Made by a program: the position numbers and the translations under genes
The notes under the pieces: generated by a model
Told to the model about the DNA's origin: nothing
The model's database searches: none
Seen by the model: only the letters and a program-made list of their open reading frames with translations
Part shown: positions 26,570-36,098 of the stretch, in pieces
How positions within the stretch are numbered: position 1 is the stretch's first letter
Layout: each line of letters opens with the position of its first letter
Source: Bradyrhizobium zhanjiangense
Lineage (GTDB): Bacteria > Pseudomonadota > Alphaproteobacteria > Rhizobiales > Xanthobacteraceae
Assembly (NCBI RefSeq): GCF_004114935.1
Contig: NZ_CP022221.1
Location: forward strand, 6,903,001 to 6,967,000
Length of the DNA: 64,000 nt
Reading direction: 5' to 3'

Positions 26570-26597
26570 ATTGTGGAATGCGCTCGCCACACACTCG

Positions 26598-26700
26598 GTG
26601 TCATCGCCAGGCTTGACCGGGCGATCCAGTACTCCGAGACAGTTGTGATTAAGCCCATAAGCCGCGGCGTACTGGATGCCCCGCCTTCGCGGAGCATGAC
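26598..26700. repeat. Second intergenic palindrome (GTCATCGCCAGGCTTGACC type)
   Basis: Left end GTCATCGCCAGGCTTGACCG with GGCGATCCAGTA, right end GTACTGGATGCCCCGCCTTC with GCGGAGCATGAC; the parts CCAGTAC/GTACTGG are inverted. It directly follows the previous repeat and fills the rest of the gap to the FAD protein's stop codon. Confidence 0.6.
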
Positions 26701-26714
26701 TGCGGTGGAGATGG

Positions 26715-28445
26715 CTAGACCGACGTCGTGGCAACGCTTGATGCGATCGACGCTACACCACCCTCCGCCAAATGCCGCCCCGCGATGTACCCGAACGTCA
26801 GCGCTGGCCCCAGCGTGATGCCCGGGCCCGGACAGTTGCCGTTCATGATCGAGGCCATGTCGTTGCCGCAGGCATAGAGGCCGACGATCGGCGTGCCATC
26901 CGCGCGCAGCACGCGCGCCTGCGCATCGACCTTCATTCCGATCGCGGTGCCGAGATCGGCCGGATGGATGCGCATCGCGAAGAATGGCGCGCGGATAATT
27001 GGCGCGACGCAAGGATTTGGCTTGTGAGCGGCATCGCCGAGATGACGCTGGTAGATGGTGCTGCCGCGGCCGAATTCGGGATCGCGGCCCTCTTTCGCAC
27101 CGGCATTGTAGGCCGCGATCGTCGCCGCGAGCGTGGACGGTTTGATGTCGATCTTCGCCGCGAGCTGCGCAACGTCAGGCGCCTCGATCAACTCGCCGCT
27201 CGCCACATAGCGCCGATAATTGCGCGTGAACGGCTTGATACGGCCGAGACCGTAGCTCCACAGGAACTCGCGGTCGCAGATGAGGTAAAACGGCCGGTCC
27301 GGCTCGCCATTGCCGTCGCGCAGCATGGCGAGCACGAATTCGTGGTAGGACAGCGCCTCGTTGACGAAGCGCCGGCCTGCGGCGTTGACGGCGATCACAC
27401 CGGGCTTGGCGCGATCGGTCACCATGTGCGGGAAGACGCCACGGCTGCCGTCGGCACGGCGGAACAACGAGGCCGGCACCCAATAGGCCCGGCTGGTCGC
27501 GTCCGTGTTGAGCGCGGCACCGGCAGCAGCCGCAAGCCGAAGCCCGTCGCCTGTCCCTGATGGGTTGGTGGCCGAAACCAAACCGGCAGCGGCCGGGAAG
27601 AACCGTTTGCGCAAGCGCGCATCGTGCGAGAAGCCGCCGGTCGCGAGCACCACGCCGCGGCGCGCCGCGATCAGGCGATCGCGGGCGCCGTGTCGGATCA
27701 CCACACCGGCCACGCGATCGCCTTGCATCGACAAATCCTCGACATCGGCGCTGAAGAGGATTTCGACCCGCCGCGCCAGAAGCGAGGCATACAGCCGCGC
27801 GGCGAGCGCATTGCCGAGATGCAACGTGGTGCCGCGCGGCGCGCGCAAGCGCTGCCATGCATACGCTGAAACCAGCCGCGCTGTGCGTAACGTCGATCGC
27901 AGTGATTTTCCGACCCGGCGCAGATGCGAAATGTCGAGACCGTTGACCATCATCCCGCCGAACAGCGTGAATTCCGGCAGCGGCGGCCGTAAGCGCGCAA
28001 AAGCCTTGCCAAGCCGCGTGCCGTCGAACGCCACCGGCTCCAGCACGCGGCCGCCGGACGTCGCACCCAGCCGCTCCGGATAATAGTCCGGATAGGCTTT
28101 CACCGGCCGGAGCCGCAATTCGGTGTTGGCTTCGAGATAGCCGATAGCTTCCGGTCCGCGCGCGAGGAAGGCGGCGCGCAGGCCGGCATTGGCCGGCTCG
28201 GGCACCGTGCTCGACAGATACTGCACGGCGTCCGCGACGCTGTCGGACAGCCCCGCCTCCTTCATCTTGGGATTGGCGGGGATCCAGACCATGCCGCCGG
28301 ACCATGCGGTGGTGCCGCCGACGAAGGCGGTCTTCTCGATCACCAGCACGCGCAGCCCTTCGGCGGCCGCAACGGCCGCCGCCGTCATGCCGCCGGCACC
28401 GGCGCCGATGACAACGACATCGTAGGTCTCATGTGCCGGCATCAT
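26715..28445 (-). CDS. FAD-dependent oxidoreductase (3-ketosteroid dehydrogenase/fumarate reductase flavoprotein type)
   Basis: A 576-residue flavoprotein. The N-terminal FAD motif is VVVIGAGAGGMTAAAVAAAEG followed by GGTTAWSGGMVWIP, typical of the FAD-binding_2 family that includes 3-ketosteroid delta-1-dehydrogenases. Later motifs are VVLATGGFSHDARLRKRFFP and the C-terminal PADLGTAIGMKVDAQARVLR followed by GLYACGNDMASIMNGNCPGP. The exact substrate is unknown; relatives desaturate steroids or related ring ketones. Two adjacent ATG codons (28445, 28442) are possible starts; no good ribosome site is visible. It is the last of four minus-strand genes that include an HtrA-like protease and a GMC oxidoreductase. 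Confidence 0.87.
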   Translation of the reverse strand: MMPAHETYDVVVIGAGAGGMTAAAVAAAEGLRVLVIEKTAFVGGTTAWSGGMVWIPANPKMKEAGLSDSVADAVQYLSSTVPEPANAGLRAAFLARGPEAIGYLEANTELRLRPVKAYPDYYPERLGATSGGRVLEPVAFDGTRLGKAFARLRPPLPEFTLFGGMMVNGLDISHLRRVGKSLRSTLRTARLVSAYAWQRLRAPRGTTLHLGNALAARLYASLLARRVEILFSADVEDLSMQGDRVAGVVIRHGARDRLIAARRGVVLATGGFSHDARLRKRFFPAAAGLVSATNPSGTGDGLRLAAAAGAALNTDATSRAYWVPASLFRRADGSRGVFPHMVTDRAKPGVIAVNAAGRRFVNEALSYHEFVLAMLRDGNGEPDRPFYLICDREFLWSYGLGRIKPFTRNYRRYVASGELIEAPDVAQLAAKIDIKPSTLAATIAAYNAGAKEGRDPEFGRGSTIYQRHLGDAAHKPNPCVAPIIRAPFFAMRIHPADLGTAIGMKVDAQARVLRADGTPIVGLYACGNDMASIMNGNCPGPGITLGPALTFGYIAGRHLAEGGVASIASSVATTSV

Positions 28446-28503
28446 GCGGCAAGGTTCCGGGAGCGAGGCATGATCCCGTCATACCTCGCTCACCGGCCCG
28501 CAG

Positions 28504-29523
28504 CTAGCGCGCCTTCTTGCGCTCGACCGGGTCGATGTCGATCGCCCGCAGGCGTCCGAGCCGCAATACGTCCATGGCCAGCCGCCGGCCGATGCGGTCG
28601 CGGTCGAGCACGCGGATCAGGTCGTCGACGCCGTTGATCTCGACACCGTCGAGCCTGACGACGACATCGCCGGGCAACAGGCCCGCTTTCGCGGCCGGGC
28701 CGTCCGGCTCGATCTGCATCAAGAGCGCGCCCATCTTGTTCTCGACACCGGCCAGCACGGCATGCCGCCGCGGGACCGGCGCGGTTTGCCCGGCAACGCC
28801 GATATAGGCGCGGCGGACGTAACCGTGGCGGATGATCTCCGACAGCACGAATTGCGCGGTGTTGCTGGCGACCGCAAAGCAGATGCCTTGCGCACCGTTG
28901 ATGATGGCGGTGTTGATGCCGATCACCTCGGCATTCGAGGACACCAGCGGGCCGCCGGAATTGCCCGGGTTGAGCGCGGCATCGGTCTGGATCACGTCCT
29001 CGATGGTGCGCCCGCTGACCGAACGGATCGAGCGGCCGAGCGCCGAGACCACGCCGGCGGTCACGGTCGATTCGAAGCCGAGCGGATTGCCGATCGCGAT
29101 CACGAGTTGACCGCGCCGCAGGTTCTTGGAATTGCCCAGCGCAGCATAGGGCAAATGGCGCACGCCATTGGCGCGCAGCAGCGCAAGGTCAGTGTCGGGA
29201 TCGACGCCGAGCACCTGGGCATCGCCGACATGGCCCTCGACGTCGCGCAGCCGGATCTCCTTGGAGGAGCCGACCACATGGCTGTTGGTGAGGACGAGTC
29301 CGTCCGGCGAGATCACGATGCCCGAGCCGAGCCCACCGCGCTCGCGGCCGTTCGGCACTTTCGGCCCGGTCTCGACCCGCACGACCGCCGGGCCGACGCG
29401 ATCGGTCACGTCGATCACGGCATTGGAATAGGCGTCCAGCAAGGCCCGGTCATCGGCCGGGGCAGACGCCGTCGTTCGCGATGACGATGCGTCACCGGCG
29501 ATATCTGAGGTGAAGTCCAACAT
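28504..29523 (-). CDS. HtrA/DegP-like serine protease without signal peptide
   Basis: A 339-residue trypsin-like protease of the S1C family. Catalytic residues are His82 (TNSHVV), Asp112 (DTDLALL) and Ser189 (NPGNSGGPL). One PDZ domain follows (residues about 240-325, GALLMQIEPDGPAAKAGLLP and GDVVVRLDGVEINGVDDLI). Unlike periplasmic DegP or DegS there is no signal peptide or membrane anchor at the N-terminus, only a polar stretch, so it is probably cytoplasmic or exported in an unknown way. It lies between a small GMC-partner gene and a flavoprotein gene on the same strand, but gaps of 58-82 bases leave operon structure open. Confidence 0.87.
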   Translation of the reverse strand: MLDFTSDIAGDASSSRTTASAPADDRALLDAYSNAVIDVTDRVGPAVVRVETGPKVPNGRERGGLGSGIVISPDGLVLTNSHVVGSSKEIRLRDVEGHVGDAQVLGVDPDTDLALLRANGVRHLPYAALGNSKNLRRGQLVIAIGNPLGFESTVTAGVVSALGRSIRSVSGRTIEDVIQTDAALNPGNSGGPLVSSNAEVIGINTAIINGAQGICFAVASNTAQFVLSEIIRHGYVRRAYIGVAGQTAPVPRRHAVLAGVENKMGALLMQIEPDGPAAKAGLLPGDVVVRLDGVEINGVDDLIRVLDRDRIGRRLAMDVLRLGRLRAIDIDPVERKKAR

Positions 29524-29605
29524 GGCAAGAGTCCTTGAGGCTCACACAGATGGTGGCCTGTTCCCTCCAGCGCAAGTGGCCCAACCGGGGCGCAGGGCTG
29601 GGCTG

Positions 29606-30055
29606 CTAGGGGGCCCGCCTCAGCGAGCCGCCTCTTGCCTTGACCGGATCGAGCAGCGACCAGTCTCCATCCGGGAGCACATGGCCTTTGGGGAATGGCG
29701 CGCGCAGCTCGAGCCCGAGCGAGCCCAGCACGCGGTCGTCGCGGTAGTAGCATTGCAGCACGACGCGGACGAGCGTTGCGGCGGCGACGCCGCCAGAGCT
29801 GCGGAACTGCTGCGCAACGCCATCGCGCGCGGCAGGCTCGAGATCGGCAAGCGGCATCCCCGCGAGCCGCGCCAGATGATCTAGCGCTGCCACCACCAGC
29901 TTGGTGTCGCGGCCGAGCGTGGCCAGCATGTCGGCCTGGATGATGTCGTCATCGGCGCCCGGGACGCGGTATTCCTCGCTCGCCGGAATGATCATCGCGG
30001 CGATCGTGCGCAAGTCCTTGCGCTGCCGAGGCGTGAGGGTGAGCTGATCAGTCAT
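29606..30055 (-). CDS. Gluconate 2-dehydrogenase subunit 3-like small protein
   Basis: A 149-residue protein starting MTDQLTLTPRQRKDLRTIAAM, with IIPASEEYRVPGADDDII, the pattern of the gluconate dehydrogenase subunit 3 family. Those proteins are the small partner of membrane-linked GMC flavodehydrogenases and usually carry a twin-arginine signal; none is seen here. The GMC oxidoreductase gene lies just upstream on the same strand (30266), separated by a palindrome repeat, so the two probably form a complex. A cytochrome subunit is not present nearby. Confidence 0.75.
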   Translation of the reverse strand: MTDQLTLTPRQRKDLRTIAAMIIPASEEYRVPGADDDIIQADMLATLGRDTKLVVAALDHLARLAGMPLADLEPAARDGVAQQFRSSGGVAAATLVRVVLQCYYRDDRVLGSLGLELRAPFPKGHVLPDGDWSLLDPVKARGGSLRRAP

Positions 30056-30096
30056 TGGGGCCTCGCGTCGGAACGTTGCGGCTAAGGTGACGGTGC

Positions 30097-30221
30097 GCTC
30101 CCTCCCCCGCTTGCGGGGGAGGGTTGGGGAGAGGGTGTCTCCGCAAAGAGACGCCTCCAGAGGAAAGAGCCCTCACCCGCCGCGCTCTTCGAGCGCGTCG
30201 ACCTCTCCCGCACGCGGGCGA
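30097..30221 (+). repeat. Two-armed GC palindrome repeat, copy 4
   Basis: Left arm CTCCCTCCCCCGCTTGCGGG, inner GGGTTGGGGAGAGGGTGTCT and AGAGGAAAGAGCCCTCACCC, right arm ACCTCTCCCGCACGCGGGCG. It separates the GMC gene from its small-subunit gene, inside what looks like one transcription unit. Confidence 0.8.
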
Positions 30222-30265
30222 GGTGCAGCGAGTTCGTGGCGGGTTCGGTGCATCCATCACGCGCC

Positions 30266-31864
30266 TCAGTCGAACAAATTGGCGAGGCGCTGCTTCATCT
30301 GATCGGCGATGTAGAGCCCGAGGGCCTGGATGGTGGACGTCGGGTTCACCCCACCCGAGGTCACGAAGATGCTGCCGTCGACGATGAAGAGGTTCTTCAC
30401 GTCGTGCGAACGGCCCCATTCGTTGACGACCGAGCGTTCGGGATCGGTGCCCATACGCGCGGTGCCGAGCAGGTGCCAGCCGCCCCACGGAATCGGCGAA
30501 TTGATGCAGATGTCGGCCGCCCCCGCCGTTTCGAGAACCTCGCGGCCGCGGGCCAGCGCATGCTCCATCATCTTCCGGCTGTTCTCACTGATCGTATAGT
30601 CGATCTTCGGCGCGGGAATGCCGTGACTGTCCTTCAGCACGGGATCGAGCGTGACGCGATTGTGCTCTTCGGGCAGGTCCTCGCAGATCGCGGAGAAACC
30701 CAGCCGATGGCCATTGAGCTTGCGAAAGACGCGATGGTGATCGGCGCCCCAGGGCAGAATGCCCTTCTGCTCGCTGACGACGGCCTCGAACACCGGCCCT
30801 GCCCCGCGTACGAACTGCACGCCGTAGCCGCGCACGAAGCCGCGCGACAGGTCCGTATCGTACCACTGCTTGCTCCACAGGCAGGTCGGCGGCGCGCGGT
30901 TGGAATCCGTCGGCTCCTTCACATAGCCGTAGATCTGCGCATAGGGATGGAACATCAGGTTCTTGCCGACGAGGCCGGACGAATTGGCAAGGCCGTTCGG
31001 GAAGCGCCCCGAGGCCGAGTTCAGCAGCAGTCGCGGCGTGCCGACGCCGTTGCAGGCGATGATGACGACGTGCGCGGGCTGAAACTGCTCGACGCCGTCC
31101 TTGTCGTAATAGACCACGCCCGAGGCCATGCCGTTCTCGTCGGTGGTGATCTCACGCACCCGGCAATGGGTGTGCAGCTCGACGCCGGCGCGGATCGCAT
31201 GCGGCCAATAGGTGATGTCGGTGGAAGACTTTGCGCCTTGCGCGCAGGCCGGCGTGCAATGGCCGAGATTGATGCAGCGCGCCCGGCCCTCGTAATCCAT
31301 GGTCGCGACCGTCGTGTCGGACGGCCACCAGTGCCAGCCGCGCCTGTTCATGGCCTTGGCGATGATGGCGCCTGACAATCCGAGCGGCTGCTGCGGCATC
31401 GGCGGATGCGTCAGCGGCGAAAGCGGATCGCCTGACAGGCCCGACGTGCCCATCATCCGGTCGTTCTCCTCGAAGAACGGAGTCAGCGCGTCGTAGTCGA
31501 TCGGCCAGTCGTCGGCGACGCCGTCGAGCGTCTTCACCTTGAAATCGGACGGATGCAGCCGCGGCCAGTGCGCGGTGTACATCACCGTCGAGCCGCCCAC
31601 CGCGTTGTAGTTGACGACCTTGATCGGCGAATTGTCGTCATTGATCGGGTAGTCCTCGGGCCGGCCGCGAACGTTGGGGCTCGATGACCATTCGCCGTAG
31701 AACTTAGCCTCCCAGTCGCGGCCTGTGCTGGGATATTCCGCCGGATTCATCCAGCCGCCCTGCTCAAGGCAGAGAATGTGCATCTTGGTCTCGGCCAGCG
31801 ACCACGCCACCGCCGCGCCCGAAGCGCCAGCGCCGACGATCAGGACGTCCACGGGGTCTTTCAT
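30266..31864 (-). CDS. GMC-family FAD oxidoreductase
   Basis: A 532-residue flavoprotein of the glucose-methanol-choline family. FAD motif VLIVGAGASGAAVAWSLAE at residues 8-26, then VNYNAVGGSTVMYTAHWPRL, a cysteine cluster INLGHCTPACAQGAKSS also found in gluconate-type dehydrogenase subunits, and the C-terminal catalytic region with GGWHLLGTARMGTDPE followed by VDGSIFVTSGGVNPTSTI. The start at 31864 gives MKDPVDVLIVG. With the subunit-3-like gene downstream it fits a sugar or alcohol dehydrogenase that feeds the respiratory chain. Substrate unknown. Confidence 0.9.
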   Translation of the reverse strand: MKDPVDVLIVGAGASGAAVAWSLAETKMHILCLEQGGWMNPAEYPSTGRDWEAKFYGEWSSSPNVRGRPEDYPINDDNSPIKVVNYNAVGGSTVMYTAHWPRLHPSDFKVKTLDGVADDWPIDYDALTPFFEENDRMMGTSGLSGDPLSPLTHPPMPQQPLGLSGAIIAKAMNRRGWHWWPSDTTVATMDYEGRARCINLGHCTPACAQGAKSSTDITYWPHAIRAGVELHTHCRVREITTDENGMASGVVYYDKDGVEQFQPAHVVIIACNGVGTPRLLLNSASGRFPNGLANSSGLVGKNLMFHPYAQIYGYVKEPTDSNRAPPTCLWSKQWYDTDLSRGFVRGYGVQFVRGAGPVFEAVVSEQKGILPWGADHHRVFRKLNGHRLGFSAICEDLPEEHNRVTLDPVLKDSHGIPAPKIDYTISENSRKMMEHALARGREVLETAGAADICINSPIPWGGWHLLGTARMGTDPERSVVNEWGRSHDVKNLFIVDGSIFVTSGGVNPTSTIQALGLYIADQMKQRLANLFD

Positions 31865-32062
31865 TGCAACCTTATCCTCCCCCTCGCCGCTTCCGGGCGA
31901 TTCGGCCTCTGCAGTCCGCAAGGCCCGCGAACGATAGGATCAGAGCAATGGCTGAGTAAAGCCGCGAGGCCGGAATGTCGCACTTCGCAGGGCGCAGACC
32001 ATTGGTATCGCCACATCCGGATGCTAGGAACAGGGCGCACGAGCCATCGATAGCGAGATCGT

Positions 32063-32851
32063 ATGTCCATCCGAAATTTCTTTGCCCCCGCCCGCGCTTT
32101 TGCGCTCGTTTCGTTTTTCGCCTTGTCCGGATTTCTGGGCTCGTCGGGGCCGGTCTCCGCGCTGACTGCCGCCGCGACGGTCCGCGACGGCAACTCGATC
32201 CAGCTCGGCGACGTCACCTACCGGCTCGACGGCGTCGACGCACCCGAGCTGGACCAGGTCTGCATCGACGATCACGCCGATTCCTGGACCTGCGGCATCG
32301 AGGCTCGTGACCAACTGGCGAAGCTGATCGGCAAACGGACGGTGCGCTGTGACGACGTCGGACCGGAAAAGAGTTTTGGCAAGCGGCACCGCGCCATCTG
32401 CACGGCCGAGAGCGACAAGGCCAGCTTGAACGAGCAGCTGATCAAGCTCGGCTTTGCCCTCGCGCGCGAGCCGATCAAGGCCAACGTCAAGCCGGCGGCC
32501 ACCGAAGCCAAGACGGCGGCGGTCGGGATCTGGAAGGGCTGCTTTGTTGCACCGCAAGATTTCCGTGCCGGCAAGAAGGACGGCGCGCTCCTCGGCGCCG
32601 CGTGCCGCCCAGACCGCGACAAGGAGATCCGCGCCGTGCTGTTCCCGGAGGAGCTGACGATGCCGCCGAGTTGCAGCATCAAGGGCAAGCTCGCGGTGCG
32701 CGCACGCGTCACCGGCAATATCGGCATCTATCATTTGCGGGGCTGCCCGAGCTATCCGGCGACCACCAAGCCCGACCGCTGGTTCTGCTCGGAGGATGAC
32801 GCGCAGGCCGCCGGCTTCCGCAGGGCCTACAACTGCCGTCGGCCGAAGTGA
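32063..32851 (+). CDS. Secreted thermonuclease-family (SNase) protein
   Basis: A 262-residue exported protein. The signal peptide ([20 protein letters not shown]) precedes a staphylococcal-nuclease-like domain with [20 protein letters not shown] followed by [24 protein letters not shown] and [13 protein letters not shown]. The C-terminal 60 residues form a cysteine-rich domain ([44 protein letters not shown]), common on alphaproteobacterial SNase proteins. The calcium- and phosphate-binding positions are only partly conserved to my eye, so nuclease activity is probable but not certain. It is divergent from the GMC gene. Confidence 0.85.
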   Translation: MSIRNFFAPARAFALVSFFALSGFLGSSGPVSALTAAATVRDGNSIQLGDVTYRLDGVDAPELDQVCIDDHADSWTCGIEARDQLAKLIGKRTVRCDDVGPEKSFGKRHRAICTAESDKASLNEQLIKLGFALAREPIKANVKPAATEAKTAAVGIWKGCFVAPQDFRAGKKDGALLGAACRPDRDKEIRAVLFPEELTMPPSCSIKGKLAVRARVTGNIGIYHLRGCPSYPATTKPDRWFCSEDDAQAAGFRRAYNCRRPK

Positions 32852-32899
32852 AAAATTCCTTCACACATCCGTGAGTGGTAGTCCGAGACCGTATTGATC

Positions 32900-33060
32900 C
32901 GGAATTGAACTCGATCGAGGGTTGCGCCATTTATATTCGTACGCAAGCGCCTTGCGCGAGCGTTTCCTTGGCAGCAATCCGACTTCGGTCCGATTGTCTT
33001 GCTCGGGCGTTTCCTCCCTAGACTTGGGCCGCTTGTCATCACAAGCGGCTCTTCTTTTTT
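32900..33060 (+). ncRNA. Candidate small RNA with three hairpins and a terminator
   Basis: Downstream of the nuclease gene three compact hairpins follow one another: CGCAAG-CGC-CTTGCG (32942-32956), CAATCCGAC-TTCG-GTCCGATTG (32975-32996, one mismatch, a stable UUCG loop), and the terminator at 33028-33060. The next gene is on the opposite strand, so the terminator serves this strand. The stretch could be the long 3' end of the nuclease mRNA or an independent RNA; the left boundary is a guess and no promoter is proven. Confidence 0.4.
33028..33060 (+). terminator. Rho-independent terminator
   Basis: Perfect 9-bp stem GCCGCTTGT / ACAAGCGGC with loop CATC, then TCTTCTTTTTT. It lies about 180 bases after the nuclease stop codon and just before the convergent end of cyoD. 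Confidence 0.9.
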
Positions 33061-33070
33061 GGGCGGGGCC

Positions 33071-33460
33071 CTAACTCCGCATCTGCATGATCTGGTCCAT
33101 CGGCGGCATGTTGGCGTTCAGATGCGCCATGATCCAGACCGTGCCGCCGACCACGAGGAAGACGACCAGAAGACCGAAGGCGAGAGCCAGCACGTTGTTG
33201 GTATTGTCGGGGCCGGTGGTGATGTGCAGGAAGAACACGAGGTGCACACCCATCTGTGCGATCGCGAGCACGATCAGCGCCACGGGGATGGACGGCTGCC
33301 AGACCAGATCGGTGCCGGCGATGAAGAACGACGTCGCCGTGAGCAGCAGGGCCAGGACAAGACCGACAACGTAACCGAGGATGCGGACGCCGACACTGTG
33401 TTGCTCTTCCTCGCCGGGCGCGAGGTCGTGTTTGACCAACTCATGCGTCTGATCGCTCAT
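33071..33460 (-). CDS. cyoD: Cytochrome bo(3) ubiquinol oxidase subunit IV
   Basis: Small three-helix membrane subunit (129 residues) of the quinol oxidase, needed for assembly of the copper-heme centre. Segments GYVVGLVLALLLTATSFFIA, VALIVLAIAQMGVHLVFFLH and LALAFGLLVVFLVVGGTVWI are the three helices; QMGVHLVFFLH is the family signature. Its ATG overlaps the cyoC stop (ATGA). It is the last gene of cyoABCD; no cyoE (heme O synthase) follows. Confidence 0.93.
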   Translation of the reverse strand: MSDQTHELVKHDLAPGEEEQHSVGVRILGYVVGLVLALLLTATSFFIAGTDLVWQPSIPVALIVLAIAQMGVHLVFFLHITTGPDNTNNVLALAFGLLVVFLVVGGTVWIMAHLNANMPPMDQIMQMRS

Positions 33461-34098
33461 GGCGCACTCCCAAGCAGGTAGACCACGGAAAACACGGCGA
33501 CCCAGATGATGTCGAGCGCGTGCCAGAACAGCGCAAAGCACATCATCCGCCGCTGGATGTCGGCACGAAAGCCCTTGGCGAACACCTGCGCCATCATGGT
33601 GAGCAGCCACAACACGCCGGCAGAGACGTGGAGGCCATGGCATCCGACCAGCGAGAAGAACGCGGTCAGGAACGCGCTACGCGACGGGCCATAGCCACGA
33701 GCGACGAGGTCGGCGAATTCGCGGAACTCGATGGTGAGGAATATGAGGCCGAGCGCGCAGGTCACGGCCATGCCGAGATAGAACCAGAACCGGTTGCGCA
33801 CGTCGGCGGCAATGCTGGCCATGCCGCAGGTAAAGCTCGACAGCAACAGGCAGACCGTCTCGATCGCGACGTTCTTCTGGTCGAAGATCTCGGAGCCCTT
33901 CGGGCCGCCGGCGGTCTGGCCGGCCAGCACGGCGTAGGCCGCAAAGAAACAGGAGAACATCACGATGTCGGAGAGCAGGAAGATCCAGAAGCCGTAGGCG
34001 GTCACGATCCGCTTCGGCGCGGGTCCGGTATGCTCGATGACGACACCGATGTGATGGGGATCGGCATGGGCGTGGCCAGCGGTCGCGGTCATCGACAT
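33457..34098 (-). CDS. cyoC: Cytochrome bo(3) ubiquinol oxidase subunit III
   Basis: Five-helix membrane subunit (213 residues) of the heme-copper quinol oxidase. It shows GFWIFLLSDIVMFSCFFAAY at the first helix, GCHGLHVSAGVLWLL, and the closing CFALFWHALDIIWVAVFSVV, all typical of CyoC. The start overlaps the cyoB stop by one base (TGATG), so expression is coupled. Confidence 0.94.
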   Translation of the reverse strand: MSMTATAGHAHADPHHIGVVIEHTGPAPKRIVTAYGFWIFLLSDIVMFSCFFAAYAVLAGQTAGGPKGSEIFDQKNVAIETVCLLLSSFTCGMASIAADVRNRFWFYLGMAVTCALGLIFLTIEFREFADLVARGYGPSRSAFLTAFFSLVGCHGLHVSAGVLWLLTMMAQVFAKGFRADIQRRMMCFALFWHALDIIWVAVFSVVYLLGSAP

Positions 34099-36098
34099 CA
34101 GATGGCCCCCGCCATGCTGACGAGCCTGCGCCGTTCCTCCAGATTGACGCGGTCGATGCGGGCGACCCGATCGGCCGGGATGACGTATTCGTCATGGTCG
34201 CGCCAGGCGAACAGGACGAAGGTCGCGAAGGCGCCGAGGCCGCCCAAAATCACCATCCACCAGATGTGCCAGATCAGCGCGAAGCCCATGATGGTGGCGA
34301 AGAACGCGCAGACGAAGCCGGTCGGCGAATTCCGGGGCATCTCGATGTCCTGATATTCCGGCTCTTCGTGCTCGAGCAGTTGCTGCTTGGCATGGGCCTT
34401 CATCTCCCAATAGGCGTCCTCGCCGCGCACATCGGGATTGAACGCGAAGTTGAACACCGGCGGCGGCGACGAGGTCGCCCATTCCAGCGAACGGCCGTCC
34501 CAGGGATCGCCGGTGCGGTCGCGCAGGGCCTCGCGGTCGCGGATGCTGACGACGAGCTGCATGATCTGGCAGATCACGCCGATCGTCAGCACCGCCATGC
34601 CGACCGCCGCCACCAGCATCCACGGCCGCCAGACCGCGACATCGTAATGCTGCATGCGGCGCGTCATGCCAAGCATGCCGGCGACATAGAGCGGCATGAA
34701 GGTGATGAAGAAGCCGAGGAAGGTAAACCAGAACGCAGCCTTGCCCCAGCGTTCGTCGAGGCGGAAACCGAACGCCTTCGGAAACCAATATTCGAAGCCG
34801 GCGAAAGCGCCGAACAGCACGCCGCCGATGATGACGTTGTGGAAGTGCGCCACCAGGAACATGCTGTTGTGAAGCATGAAATCGGCCGGCGGCACCGCGA
34901 GCAGGACGCCCGTCAATCCGCCGACGATGAACGTCACCATGAAGCCGACCGCCCACAGCATCGGCGTCGCGAAGCGAATGCGTCCGCCATACATCGTGAA
35001 CAGCCAATTGTAGATCTTCACCCCCGTCGGCACCGCGATGATCATGCTGGCGATGCCGAAGATGGCGTTGACGTCGGGCCCCGCTCCCATCGTGAAGAAA
35101 TGATGCAGCCATACCATGAAGGAGATGACGCAGATCGCCATGGTGGCCAGCACCATCGAGCGATAGCCGAACAGTGCCTTTCCGGAGAAGGTCGAGACCA
35201 CCTCGGAGAAGATGCCGAAGGCCGGCAGCACCAGGATGTAGACCTCGGGATGGCCCCAGGCCCAGATCAAATTCATGAACATCATGACGTTGCCGCCGGC
35301 CTCGTTGGTGAAGAAGTGGAAGCCGAGGTAGCGGTCGAGCAGCAGCATCGCCAGCGTGGCGGTGAGGATCGGGAACGCCGCGACGATGAGGAGATTCGAG
35401 GCCAGCGTGGTCCAGCAGAACATCGGCATGCGGAGATAGTTCATGCCTTTGGTGCGCAGCTTCAGCACGGTGGTGACGAGATTGATGCCGGCGACCAGCG
35501 TGCCGACGCCGGAGATCTGGAGTGACCAGGCGTAGTAATCGACGCCGACGCCGGGCGAGTAGGACAATTCCGAGAGCGGCGGAAAGGCGAGCCAGCCGGT
35601 GCGCGCGAATTCGCCGACCACGAGCGAGATATTGACCAGCAGCGCGCCGGTCGCGGTCAGCCAGAAGCCGACGGAATTGAGCGTCGGGAAGGCGACATCG
35701 CGCACGCCGAGCTGGAGCGGCACGATCAGGTTCATCAGCCCGATCACGAACGGCATCGCCACGAAGAAGATCATGATGGTGCCGTGCGCCGAAAAGATCT
35801 GGTTGTAGTGCTCGGGCGGCAGATAGCCTTGCGACTGGTAGGCGACGGCCTGCTGGATTCGCATCATGATGGCGTCGCTGCCGCCGCGCAGCAGCATCAC
35901 CGAGGCCAGCAGCACATACATGACTCCGATGCGCTTGTGGTCGACGCTGGTGATCCATTCGCGCCAGAGATAGGGCAGATGACCCTTGATCACGACCCAG
36001 GCCAGCACGCCCAGGATTGCGACCAGCACCACCGCGCCCGCGACGAGCGGAATCGGCTGATCGAACGGAATGGCGGACCAGTCGAGCTTACCGAGCAT
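34098..36098 (-). CDS. cyoB: Cytochrome bo(3) ubiquinol oxidase subunit I
   Basis: Catalytic heme-copper subunit (666 residues) that reduces oxygen to water and pumps protons with ubiquinol as donor. Ligand motifs: [11 protein letters not shown] (low-spin heme His), [17 protein letters not shown] (CuB His and cross-linked Tyr), WLHHFFTMG (two CuB His) and [12 protein letters not shown] (heme His). About fifteen helices, with the extra N- and C-terminal helices of CyoB. The start at 36098 is preceded by GGAGG and overlaps cyoA by 11 bases; a second ATG four codons upstream is less likely. Confidence 0.96.
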   Translation of the reverse strand: MLGKLDWSAIPFDQPIPLVAGAVVLVAILGVLAWVVIKGHLPYLWREWITSVDHKRIGVMYVLLASVMLLRGGSDAIMMRIQQAVAYQSQGYLPPEHYNQIFSAHGTIMIFFVAMPFVIGLMNLIVPLQLGVRDVAFPTLNSVGFWLTATGALLVNISLVVGEFARTGWLAFPPLSELSYSPGVGVDYYAWSLQISGVGTLVAGINLVTTVLKLRTKGMNYLRMPMFCWTTLASNLLIVAAFPILTATLAMLLLDRYLGFHFFTNEAGGNVMMFMNLIWAWGHPEVYILVLPAFGIFSEVVSTFSGKALFGYRSMVLATMAICVISFMVWLHHFFTMGAGPDVNAIFGIASMIIAVPTGVKIYNWLFTMYGGRIRFATPMLWAVGFMVTFIVGGLTGVLLAVPPADFMLHNSMFLVAHFHNVIIGGVLFGAFAGFEYWFPKAFGFRLDERWGKAAFWFTFLGFFITFMPLYVAGMLGMTRRMQHYDVAVWRPWMLVAAVGMAVLTIGVICQIMQLVVSIRDREALRDRTGDPWDGRSLEWATSSPPPVFNFAFNPDVRGEDAYWEMKAHAKQQLLEHEEPEYQDIEMPRNSPTGFVCAFFATIMGFALIWHIWWMVILGGLGAFATFVLFAWRDHDEYVIPADRVARIDRVNLEERRRLVSMAGAI

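Noticed and set aside
34192..35958. Out-of-frame long reading frame within cyoB (588 codons)
   Set aside because: Same strand, wrong frame, His/Arg-rich; CyoB in the other frame is unambiguous.
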